A stretch of 23,428 bases of DNA, from NCBI GenBank assembly GCA_964477485.1, contig CAYZEE010000014.1, positions 1 to 23,428 on the forward strand, in the 5' to 3' direction. Of this stretch, positions 15,152-21,672 are shown piece after piece. The DNA comes from CAYZEE01 sp964477485 (GTDB taxonomy: Bacteria > Patescibacteriota > Microgenomatia > Levybacterales > UBA12049). The position numbers and the translations under genes were made by a program. The notes under the pieces are model-generated. The model worked only from the letters and a program-made list of their open reading frames with translations, made no database searches and had not been told where the DNA came from. Each line of letters begins with the position of its first letter. Position 1 is the stretch's first letter.

Positions 15152-15826
15152 CCCCCAGACTCCCTTTACGCCTGCTTTTTTCAGCATTCTCGCAGCCTCA
15201 ACCAGAGTTGAACCGGTTGTAAAAACATCATCAACAAGAAAAACATTCTGAACTATAAATTCTAAATTATGAATTATACTGAATGCGCCGGAGATATTTT
15301 CTTTTCTGTCTTTTCTAAGAAGGCCCACCTGCGAACGAGTATTTTTCGTCCTTTTAAGGCAGTTTAAAACTTTAAAATTCATCCTTTTCGCAAACCCTTT
15401 TGCCAGTATTTCTGCCTGATTGTATCCTCTTGTTCTAAGCTTGGATGAATAAAGAGGAATTGGCGCAATTATCGGCTCTGGCTGGAAATTCTGACAAATA
15501 TTGTAAAACTCTTCATTCTGGATTAGCCCTTCAAAAAACAACTCTATCAATAGATTATTTAAACCTGAAAGATATGGTTTATACTTAAAGTTATAAATAA
15601 GTTTTTTTGCGGCACCTTTATAGACAATGCTTGAAAAAACTCCGTCTATTGTATATTTTCCCCGACAACCCGGATGAGTAAGTCCGTTTATAGAGGGTCT
15701 ATTGCAAACAACGCAAATTGCTTCCGTGTCAAAGAAAAGATAAGAAAAACAGTTTGGACAAAGATAATTCCCGAATTTTTTGCAGTTAATACAGCGCTTG
15801 GGAAAAATAAGATCGATAAGATTCAT
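15131..15826 (-). CDS. comF: ComF family phosphoribosyltransferase-like protein
   Basis: A ComF/GntX-type protein of 231 residues. The N-terminal zinc-binding region has C12-xx-C15, C23-xx-C26, C38-xx-C41 and C54. The type I phosphoribosyltransferase-like domain follows with IPLYSSKLRTRGYNQAEILA, RSQVGLLRKDRKENISGAF and the PRPP-loop VFLVDDVFTTGSTLVEAARM. ComF is needed for DNA uptake in naturally competent bacteria, where it supports transport of single-stranded DNA at the cytoplasmic side. CPR are generally thought to acquire nucleic acids externally, which fits. A heptamer tract (15244-15278) encodes part of the loop before the PRPP motif. The ATG at 15826 has no SD. Confidence 0.9.
   Translation of the reverse strand: MNLIDLIFPKRCINCKKFGNYLCPNCFSYLFFDTEAICVVCNRPSINGLTHPGCRGKYTIDGVFSSIVYKGAAKKLIYNFKYKPYLSGLNNLLIELFFEGLIQNEEFYNICQNFQPEPIIAPIPLYSSKLRTRGYNQAEILAKGFAKRMNFKVLNCLKRTKNTRSQVGLLRKDRKENISGAFSIIHNLEFIVQNVFLVDDVFTTGSTLVEAARMLKKAGVKGVWGLTLARD
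15244..15278. repeat. 7-nt periodic tract inside comF
   Basis: Heptamers CATTCTG, AACTATA, AATTCTA, AATTATG, AATTATA. The frame stays open and encodes the IIHNLEFIVQNV segment just before the PRPP-binding motif, where relatives have a short connecting segment. Confidence 0.55.
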
Positions 15827-15832
15827 GGTTTA

Positions 15833-15838
15833 AGTGTA
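15833..15838 (-). promoter_or_regulatory. possible -10 box of comF
   Basis: TACACT (4/6) on the minus strand, 6 nt before the ATG at 15826. It would give a leaderless transcript. No clear -35; weak by itself. Confidence 0.3.
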
Positions 15839-15865
15839 GAAAGATAATTTTAATAATGATATAAT
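15837..15865 (+). promoter_or_regulatory. promoter of tRNA-Ser(GCU)
   Basis: TAGAAA (15837-15842), 17-bp spacer, extended -10 TGA-TATAAT (hexamer 15860-15865). It would leave a 5' leader of about 55 nt to be removed by RNase P. The same TAGAAA-17-TATAAT arrangement precedes the second tRNA-Ser gene. Confidence 0.55.
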
Positions 15866-15926
15866 TCAAATGAATTATTGTTTGATTGTTGCACTATTAA
15901 ATTGTTGAAATCTAGTTGCTAATTTT

Positions 15927-16017
15927 GGAGAGGTCGCATAGTTTGGTCCATTGCGAGGGTTTGCTAAACCCTTGAGCCGAAAGGCTCGCGTGGGTTCGAA
16001 TCCCACCCTCTCCGCCA
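15927..16017 (+). tRNA. tRNA-Ser (anticodon GCU)
   Basis: Acceptor GGAGAGG pairs with CCTCTCC, discriminator G, CCA encoded (16015-16017). The anticodon arm is AGGGT-TTGCTAA-ACCCT, giving GCU (reads AGC/AGU). The long variable arm GAGCC-GAAA-GGCTC identifies class II serine tRNA. T-arm GTGGG-TTCGAAT-CCCAC. The 16 nt upstream of the gene are nearly identical to those before tRNA-Ser(UGA). Confidence 0.97.
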
Positions 16018-16127
16018 GTTGAAAAAGGAGATAAGACATCTATAGAAGAACCAGTGAACATGCAAGGCAAATGAGTAGAAATGATACCGCCAATAAGCAA
16101 ATACTGCAGAAGATGACCTGTATTTGA

Positions 16128-16133
16128 TATACT
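16128..16133 (+). promoter_or_regulatory. extended -10 box upstream of P-type ATPase
   Basis: TGA-TATACT (hexamer 5/6). Transcription would start near 16140, leaving a 24-nt leader. This leader has no SD and instead contains CCTCCT (16143-16148), the same sense as the 16S anti-SD, which may be chance. Confidence 0.5.
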
Positions 16134-16163
16134 CTAAATAAACCTCCTAAGCAAAATTAAATT

Positions 16164-17948
16164 ATGAAGGATAAGACTGCGCTTCTTAAAACTTTTCAAA
16201 TCCCTCTAATAGTTTTTTTGGGAATTATTCTCTATATCATCTTAAGTTTTGTTCACCAAAGAACCTTCTCGATAGCAATAATCTTAATAGTAACAGTTCT
16301 TGGCAGTTTCAGACTGTTTAAAGAATCGCTTATTTCAATTTATAAAAAACAACTCGCCCTTGATTACATTGCAATCCTGGCAATTCTGGTTTCGCTCATT
16401 ACACAGGAATATATAGTTGCGGGAATACTTGCTCTTATGATTGCAAGCGGAAGAACGCTTGAGGACTACGGAGTAACCCAAGCAAAAAAATCTTTAGCTA
16501 GATTGATTGATAGAATCCCAAACGAAACAACGCTTTGGCAAGATGGAAAACCATCTGAAAAAACACGGATAGAAAATGTTAAAAAAGGGGAGGAGATATT
16601 TATTCGAAAAGGCGAAGTTATCGGTCTTGACGGAACACTGGTATCTGAAGAGGGACTTACAGATGAATCATCTCTAACCGGCGAACCTTATACAATTGAC
16701 AAAATAAAAGGAGACCGGATAAGAAGCGGGACGGTTAACATAGGAACACCAATTGTTATTAAAGTAACAAGAGTGCAGGCCGACTCAACCTACAACAAAA
16801 TAATTGACATGGTGAAAAAAGCGCAGGTTGAAAAGTCTCCTTTTTTACGGCTAGCAGACCGCTACAGCACTGTCTTTACAGTCATAACACTTTTAATAAC
16901 CTCTTTTGCCTATGTATATTCTGGGTTTGATCTGATCCGGGCGCTATCTGTTCTTGTCATTGCAACTCCATGTCCTCTTATAATCGCAACGCCCATTGCG
17001 CTTCTTGGAGGAGTAAGTTCTTCTTCAAAGAAACATATTATTGTTAAAAACCTCTCCAGTCTTGAAAAATTGGCAAAAGCACAAGTACTAATATTTGACA
17101 AGACAGGCACTATAACGCTTGGCAGACCAAAGGTCGTAGAATTTAAATGCTTAAGTAAAACATACGATGAGAAACAGATTCTGACGGCATCAGAAGCAAT
17201 TGAGAGAAATTCTCTTCATCCCCTGGCAAAAGCGATTGTTGAATTTGCCAAGCTTAAAAAAATTCCTGCTCTTCCGGCTACAAAAATAGAAGAAAAGGTT
17301 GGATTAGGCATATCAGGCGAAGTTAACGCGAAAAGATATTCTCTTTCAAAACTTCCCGAAGAAGGTATGGCAATCGGAATCTTTGAGAATGGACAACAAA
17401 TTGGAATATTCCGTTTTGAGGATGAAATAAAACAGGAAGCAAAAGAAATTATAAAAAACCTTAAAAAAGAAGGCTTTGAAATCTTTATTTATACAGGAGA
17501 CAAAAAGCAGGTAGCAGAAAAAGTTGCGGCAAGTCTTGGCGGAATCAAGGTACAGGCTGGATGCACTCCAGAGGATAAACAAAAAGGAATTGAGAAATTT
17601 AGAAATGAGGGTAAGACTACAGTCATGGTCGGAGATGGAATAAATGACGCGCCGGCCTTAGCTCTTTCCGACGTTGGTATAGTCTTCTCAAATGAAGAGC
17701 AAACAGCAGCATCAGAGGCGGCAGATGTAGTATTCCTGGGTGGTGATTTTTCTCTGGTTAATCAGGCTTTAAAAATTGCGAGAAAAACTATAAAAATTGC
17801 CATGCAAAGTATCTTATGGGGAATTGGGATAAGTATTTTTGGAATGATACTTGCCTCTTTTGGACTTATCCCTCCTATCGCCGGCGCATTTCTTCAGGAA
17901 GGAGTAGATGTGGCGGTTATTATAAATGCTCTTCGTGCAAGCAGATAA
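16164..17948 (+). CDS. P1B-type heavy-metal ATPase without N-terminal metal-binding domain
   Basis: A metal-translocating P-type ATPase, 594 residues. Membrane helices occur at about 13-30, 36-50, 68-80, 83-97, 236-252 and 260-283, with two more near the C-terminus. The actuator motif is LTGEP (171-175). The transmembrane metal motif is T268-P-C270-P-L, a TPC variant of CPC/SPC. The phosphorylation motif is D312-KTGT. The H352-P353 dipeptide is typical of the P1B nucleotide-binding domain. The hinge is GDGINDAPAL (490-499). No HMA or His-rich N-terminal domain is present. Metal specificity cannot be assigned from TPC alone; a divalent metal or copper is possible. Its stop abuts the stop of the opposing 73-residue membrane protein with no spacer. 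Confidence 0.92.
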   Translation: MKDKTALLKTFQIPLIVFLGIILYIILSFVHQRTFSIAIILIVTVLGSFRLFKESLISIYKKQLALDYIAILAILVSLITQEYIVAGILALMIASGRTLEDYGVTQAKKSLARLIDRIPNETTLWQDGKPSEKTRIENVKKGEEIFIRKGEVIGLDGTLVSEEGLTDESSLTGEPYTIDKIKGDRIRSGTVNIGTPIVIKVTRVQADSTYNKIIDMVKKAQVEKSPFLRLADRYSTVFTVITLLITSFAYVYSGFDLIRALSVLVIATPCPLIIATPIALLGGVSSSSKKHIIVKNLSSLEKLAKAQVLIFDKTGTITLGRPKVVEFKCLSKTYDEKQILTASEAIERNSLHPLAKAIVEFAKLKKIPALPATKIEEKVGLGISGEVNAKRYSLSKLPEEGMAIGIFENGQQIGIFRFEDEIKQEAKEIIKNLKKEGFEIFIYTGDKKQVAEKVAASLGGIKVQAGCTPEDKQKGIEKFRNEGKTTVMVGDGINDAPALALSDVGIVFSNEEQTAASEAADVVFLGGDFSLVNQALKIARKTIKIAMQSILWGIGISIFGMILASFGLIPPIAGAFLQEGVDVAVIINALRASR

Positions 17949-18170
17949 CTACATTAGTTCCTGAACAATGTAATGAGTGGAATGCAAAATAACAATTCCT
18001 ACTGCAAAAGAGGATAAAAAGCTTAATGTAGGATCGTTGGGAAAAAGATAAAGATCCATCAGTCCCCATGCCCCTCGCCAAAAAGCAATTACCGAAAGTC
18101 CAATCCCAATTGACATAAAAATCTTATGATGAAGTCTATCCTTAAACTTATGATGTTTTGGTTTTGGCAT
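17949..18170 (-). CDS. small conserved-looking two-helix membrane protein
   Basis: A 73-residue protein with a basic, His-rich N-terminus (MPKPKHHKFKDRLHHK) and two hydrophobic segments (about 17-33 and 48-66) separated by WGLMDLYLFPNDPTLSFL. The RGAWGLMDLYLFP pattern resembles small membrane proteins of unknown function seen in CPR and archaea (recollection, not a search). The ATG at 18170 is preceded by TGC-TAAATT 7 nt upstream. It converges on the P-type ATPase with zero gap. A role with the ATPase is not indicated beyond position. No function assigned. Confidence 0.7.
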   Translation of the reverse strand: MPKPKHHKFKDRLHHKIFMSIGIGLSVIAFWRGAWGLMDLYLFPNDPTLSFLSSFAVGIVILHSTHYIVQELM

Positions 18171-18177
18171 TTATCTA

Positions 18178-18183
18178 AATTTA
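18178..18183 (-). promoter_or_regulatory. extended -10 box of the 73-residue protein gene
   Basis: On the minus strand TGC-TAAATT (TGC at 18184-18186), ending 7 nt before the ATG at 18170; predicted leader 0-1 nt. The hexamer is 4/6. Confidence 0.4.
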
Positions 18184-18213
18184 GCATAGCAGATTTTTAA
18201 AAAGCTGACAATG

Positions 18214-18248
18214 AAACTGGCAATTAGCAACTGGCGACTAGAAATTAG
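18214..18248. repeat. 7-nt periodic tract upstream of tRNA-Ser(UGA)
   Basis: Five consecutive heptamers: AAACTGG, CAATTAG, CAACTGG, CGACTAG, AAATTAG, all fitting NRAYTRG. The clearest tract in the window. Inverted partial copies (AGTTGCTAG) follow at 18271-18279, next to the tRNA. Confidence 0.65.
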
Positions 18249-18267
18249 TTATTGATTTTATTATAAT
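18239..18267 (+). promoter_or_regulatory. promoter of tRNA-Ser(UGA)
   Basis: TAGAAA (18239-18244), 17-bp spacer, TATAAT (18262-18267). Predicted start about 10 nt before the tRNA. The -35 hexamer lies inside the heptamer tract. Confidence 0.55.
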
Positions 18268-18283
18268 TCTAGTTGCTAGTTTT

Positions 18284-18370
18284 GGAGAGGTCGCATAGTG
18301 GACTAGTGCGGCGGTCTTGAAAACCGCTAAGAGTGCAAGCTCTTCGTGGGTTCGAATCCCACCCTCTCCG
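18284..18370 (+). tRNA. tRNA-Ser (anticodon UGA)
   Basis: Acceptor GGAGAGG/CCTCTCC, discriminator G; CCA is not encoded (CTC follows), unlike the other two tRNAs here. The anticodon arm GCGGT-CTTGAAA-ACCGC gives UGA (reads UCN). Long variable arm with AAGAGTGCAAGCTCTT. T-arm GTGGG-TTCGAAT-CCCAC. Confidence 0.97.
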
Positions 18371-18467
18371 CTCTCGCCTCGCCGAAGTTTCAACGAGGGC
18401 GGGAAGCTTTCAGAAAGCATTGGGAACTTTTTAATTGGCCGGTCGATTGACTTAAATATTTTAATGA

Positions 18468-18473
18468 TATAAA
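18468..18473 (+). promoter_or_regulatory. extended -10 box abutting the 217-residue protein gene
   Basis: TGA-TATAAA (5/6), 8 nt before the ATG at 18482; TTGACT at 18447-18452 lies at a short 15-bp spacing. Predicted leader about 2 nt. Confidence 0.45.
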
Positions 18474-18481
18474 GTAAACAT

Positions 18482-19135
18482 ATGGAAGATCAAGCTACTA
18501 AAGAATTTCTGCCCAAAGAACCAACTGACTTGCCTGCCGCAAGGCAAGAACTTCCAAAAGAATCTCCTGAATTTTCTAACATTCCATCACAAACACAGCA
18601 AGCTACTCATGAGGTAAAAACTCTTCTTTCCTGGACTTCCCCCGGCAGGCCATTTAGAAAAAGAGGAAGACAATATTTTCTAACCTCTCTTCTGATAATG
18701 TTGCTTCTGGAGATTATCCTTTTTCTTTTCTCCCAGTATATTTTAATGCTGGTTGTTATTTCTCTGGTATTCGTGTCATTTACACTTGCCACCGTTCCCC
18801 CGCGAGATTTCCACTATAGAATATCAACAGAAGGCATAACCATTGAGGATCATTTTTTTCTCTGGCAGGAACTTTATGATTTTTATTTTAAAAAAATAGA
18901 AAAACTTGACACTTTGCATATCAGAACTCATGCTTTAATTCCGGGAGAATTAACAATACCGCTTGGAGATATTGATAAAGAGCATATAAAATCAATTATT
19001 CTGCCTTATCTGCCTTTTAGAGAAACTGTCAAGCCAACATTTATGGAAGGGGCGGGAGACTGGTTGTCACGCAATTTCCCTCTTGATAGGGCAGAGCCAC
19101 CTCTTGAAAATCAAAAAAATCAAGTTGCCTCATAG
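18482..19135 (+). CDS. membrane protein of unknown function, two helices and a PH-like C-terminal part
   Basis: A 217-residue protein. The N-terminal 60 residues are polar and Pro/Glu-rich, containing LLSWTSPGRPFRKRGRQYF. Two closely spaced hydrophobic segments follow (about 66-84 and 86-106). The C-terminal cytoplasmic part (108-190) alternates strands (DFHYRISTEGITIEDHFFLW, LHIRTH, GELTIPLGDI) like a bacterial PH-type domain, then PYLPFRE and WLSRNFPL. I recall similar proteins from Microgenomates genomes but cannot name a family. A short GC-rich repeat (18529-18548) lies inside the N-terminal coding region. No SD. It is followed closely by tRNA-Arg. Confidence 0.75.
   Translation: MEDQATKEFLPKEPTDLPAARQELPKESPEFSNIPSQTQQATHEVKTLLSWTSPGRPFRKRGRQYFLTSLLIMLLLEIILFLFSQYILMLVVISLVFVSFTLATVPPRDFHYRISTEGITIEDHFFLWQELYDFYFKKIEKLDTLHIRTHALIPGELTIPLGDIDKEHIKSIILPYLPFRETVKPTFMEGAGDWLSRNFPLDRAEPPLENQKNQVAS
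18529..18548. repeat. GC-rich hairpin repeat within coding sequence
   Basis: CTTGCC and GGCAAG arms around TGCCGCAA. Contains the reverse complement of the 11-mer GCCTTGCGGCA found in the PBP2 leader at 5069-5079. Confidence 0.45.
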
Positions 19136-19173
19136 AGTACAATGGTCTAAAATATACCTTAGAGCTTCGACGA

Positions 19174-19249
19174 GTGCCCGTAGTTCAATGGATAGAACAC
19201 CTGGTTGCGGTCCAGGCGGTTGGAGGTTCGACTCCTCTCGGGCACGCCA
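19174..19249 (+). tRNA. tRNA-Arg (anticodon GCG)
   Basis: Acceptor GTGCCCG/CGGGCAC, discriminator G, CCA encoded (19247-19249). The D-arm GTTCAATGGATAGAAC has the Arg-type A20. The anticodon arm is CCTGG-TTGCGGT-CCAGG, giving GCG (reads CGC/CGU). T-arm GGAGG-TTCGACT-CCTCT. Bacteria usually carry ACG here, edited to ICG by TadA. A TATACC at 19153-19158 may be its -10. Confidence 0.93.
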
Positions 19250-19340
19250 ATCTAAACTCGAAATTATAACTCATTCTTTCATAATTCTTACATTCTTATA
19301 ACGGTTCTCCAACCAGATTAAATTAATTTACCGCTTATGC

Positions 19341-19346
19341 TAAAAT
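19341..19346 (+). promoter_or_regulatory. extended -10 box of the histidine kinase gene
   Basis: TGC-TAAAAT (5/6). Predicted start near 19353, leaving about 8 nt before the ATG at 19361. No SD sequence. Confidence 0.45.
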
Positions 19347-19360
19347 GTTTTACATAAAAC

Positions 19361-21040
19361 ATGAAGAAGAGAAAAAAAGAGGATCCATATAGCTCTGACC
19401 AAAAATTTCTTGGTATAGTCGGGCAATCAGCTGATGCGATATTTGTTACTAACGCAAAAGGAGTTATAGAGTATACAAACCATTCATTTGAGAAATTAAC
19501 CGGTTACAAGAGACTCGAGGCTATAGGTAAAACGCCAAGAATCATCAAGTCAGGGATGCATGACGATAAATTCTACCATGATCTTTGGTCTAGAATATTA
19601 TCCGGTAAAATATTCAGAGGAATAGTTATCAACAGGAAGAAAAATGGCGATTTATTTTATACCGATCACACTATTACGCCAATTAAAGACCACACTGGTA
19701 AAATAAACTATTTTGTCGGGATATGGAAAGACATAACCAAAATCAAAGAAACGCGTTTAGAATATCTTTTAAAAGCCGGTAAAATTCTCGCATCATCTCT
19801 AGACTACAAAAAAACACTTGATAATATCGCAAAGATCACTGTTCCCTATACTGCTGACTGGTGCAGCGTGGATCTTCTGGATGAAAAAGGAATCCTTCGA
19901 AATGTATCGATTATGCACAAGAATCCTGTTATGGTCGGTTGGGCAAAAAGAATATTTAAAACTATATCCTGGTACATGGAAGCTCCTCAGGGACCGCCAA
20001 ACGTTATAAGAACCGGGGAATCAGAACTATACCCTCTGGTTACCGAAGACATGCTGACTCCATCTGTGAGAAACAAAGTGGAACTTGCAATTCTAAAAAA
20101 AATAGGATTTTATTCGGTAATGATAGTACCTCTAAAAGTACAGAGAAAAACTATTGGAGGAATTACTTTTGTTACTACTAAACAAAGCAGAAAAAGATAT
20201 ACAAAAATGGATCTTGAGGTTGCAGAAAGAATTGCCGAAAGAGCATCAATAGCTATTGAGAATGCAATTCTTTATCAAAGGGCAAAAAAGGAGATAGTCC
20301 AAAGGCTTAAAGCTGAAAAAAGGGCCGTGCAGGGCCAAAGGGAATTAGAAAATATCGTTAGAATGAAAGAAGATTTCCTGGGGATAGTCAGTCATGAGCT
20401 TAAGACTCCGGTTACTAGTCTTAAGATTTATACGCAGGCGCTTTCCAAACAATTTGAAGATGGAGAACAAAAAAATATAATAAAGTTTTTTGAAAAAATG
20501 GATATTCAAATAGATAGACTTACAAGGCTCATAAGAGAACTTCTTGAATTAAGCAGGATAGATGCGGGAAAACTTGAGCTTCGAAAAAGGAAGTTCAATA
20601 TCGTAGAATTGGCTTATGATATAATTGAAAATTTTCAGGCAACCACACGAAGACACGATCTAATATTAAGAAGCTGTGGAGTTAAGGAAATATTTGCTGA
20701 CGAAGACAGAATAAGACAAGTTCTTGTCAATCTTATTAATAACGCTATTAAGTATTCACCTAACGGTGGAAAAATTCTTATAACCAGTAAACAACAGAAT
20801 AAAAAAATTTCAGTAAGCGTTAAGGATTATGGTGTAGGAATTGATAAGAAAGAACAAAGGAAAATTTTTGACCGTTTTTATCAAGCATCAAATTCCATGA
20901 GAACTTATGACGCAGGACTTGGTATAGGGCTCTATATCTCAAATGAAATAATAAAAGAGCATGGAGGAAGAATAACTGTAAGAAGTAAAAAAGGACGAGG
21001 AACCACATTTACCTTACATTTGTCAAAAGATCCATTATGA
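19361..21040 (+). CDS. PAS-GAF sensor histidine kinase
   Basis: A soluble hybrid-sensor-type histidine kinase of 559 residues with no membrane segment. A PAS/PAC domain (about 14-128) contains DAIFVTNAKGVIEYTN and the PAC strand TDHTITPIKDHTGKINYFVG. A GAF-like domain (about 140-300) follows, then a short coiled linker and HisKA with H345 in FLGIVSHELKTPVTSLK. HATPase_c has the N-box around N460-N461 (LVNLINNAIKYSPNGG), G1 D489-YGVGID and G2 GLGIGLYIS (519-527). It should autophosphorylate on His and pass phosphate to the response regulator, whose ATG overlaps its stop (21037-21040). The signal is unknown. There is no SD. Confidence 0.93.
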   Translation: MKKRKKEDPYSSDQKFLGIVGQSADAIFVTNAKGVIEYTNHSFEKLTGYKRLEAIGKTPRIIKSGMHDDKFYHDLWSRILSGKIFRGIVINRKKNGDLFYTDHTITPIKDHTGKINYFVGIWKDITKIKETRLEYLLKAGKILASSLDYKKTLDNIAKITVPYTADWCSVDLLDEKGILRNVSIMHKNPVMVGWAKRIFKTISWYMEAPQGPPNVIRTGESELYPLVTEDMLTPSVRNKVELAILKKIGFYSVMIVPLKVQRKTIGGITFVTTKQSRKRYTKMDLEVAERIAERASIAIENAILYQRAKKEIVQRLKAEKRAVQGQRELENIVRMKEDFLGIVSHELKTPVTSLKIYTQALSKQFEDGEQKNIIKFFEKMDIQIDRLTRLIRELLELSRIDAGKLELRKRKFNIVELAYDIIENFQATTRRHDLILRSCGVKEIFADEDRIRQVLVNLINNAIKYSPNGGKILITSKQQNKKISVSVKDYGVGIDKKEQRKIFDRFYQASNSMRTYDAGLGIGLYISNEIIKEHGGRITVRSKKGRGTTFTLHLSKDPL

Positions 21041-21399
21041 AGAAAACGATACTAATAATTGATGACGATATAGATATTCTAGACGCAATTAAGTTCCTTC
21101 TGGAAGATCAGGGATTTAATGTTATAGCAATGCAGACCGCAGAAGAATTGAAAAAAATATTTAAGACAGACGGAATTAAACCTGACTTAATACTTTTAGA
21201 CGTTCTCTTATCAGGGACAGATGGAAGAAAAGCCGCGAGAGAGTTGAAGAACAACAAAAAGACAAAAGACATTCCAATTATTCTACTTTCAGCTCATCCA
21301 AGTGCTGAAAAAACATTTGAAAAAAGCGAGGCAGATGCATTTTTGGCAAAACCTTTTGAGATTGAAGACTTATTATCTGTAATAAAAGAACATCTTTAA
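21037..21399 (+). CDS. single-domain response regulator
   Basis: A 120-residue receiver domain without an output domain. The acidic pocket is D10-D11, the phospho-acceptor is D55 in LILLDVLLSG, the conserved Ser is in IILLSAHPS, and Lys in FLAKPF. The ATGA overlap with the kinase gene indicates coupled translation and a cognate pair. As a stand-alone receiver it would act by protein contact or in a phosphorelay, possibly with the partial kinase at 23267 (inference). Confidence 0.93.
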   Translation: MKKTILIIDDDIDILDAIKFLLEDQGFNVIAMQTAEELKKIFKTDGIKPDLILLDVLLSGTDGRKAARELKNNKKTKDIPIILLSAHPSAEKTFEKSEADAFLAKPFEIEDLLSVIKEHL

Positions 21400-21508
21400 A
21401 TCCTTACATTCCTCATACTTAATATTAACCGGCAGTTTATTGCAAAAGCTTAAAAAAAGATTTCTAAAGTCCCTAGGCGGATTATGTAAAGAAAGGGGGT
21501 GGGAAATA

Positions 21509-21664
21509 ATGGAAGATCCACAGAAACGGAAAGAGGAAAAAGAGGAAGAATGGGAGGCGGAAAAAAGCGAGATGAGTGAAAAAGCCTCCAAAGGCGGTCA
21601 AGCAAAGTATGAGGAGGATGATGATGAATCACAAGAACAAAGTGAGATGGAAAATGAACAATAA
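21509..21664 (+). CDS. small acidic KGG-motif protein
   Basis: A 51-residue, highly charged protein (Glu/Lys/Asp-rich) with SEKASKGGQAKYEEDDDE. One KGG motif resembles the repeat of GsiB-like stress-induced hydrophilic proteins, though only a single copy is present. A strong SD (AAAGGGGGTG, 21491-21500) precedes the ATG at 21509, supporting this start over an in-frame TTG at 21440. It is followed by an intrinsic terminator. Function in stress or desiccation tolerance is a family-level guess. Confidence 0.7.
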   Translation: MEDPQKRKEEKEEEWEAEKSEMSEKASKGGQAKYEEDDDESQEQSEMENEQ

Positions 21665-21672
21665 ATTCTTCT

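Noticed and set aside
15912..16100. Minus-strand ORF containing GGEGGIRTHA
   Set aside because: It is the reverse complement of the tRNA-Ser(GCU) gene, a well-known false protein annotation.
18238..18420. Minus-strand ORF containing GEGGIRTHEE
   Set aside because: Reverse complement of tRNA-Ser(UGA); same artefact.
19083..19301. Plus-strand ORF across 19083-19301
   Set aside because: It runs through the tRNA-Arg gene and the end of the real upstream gene in another frame.
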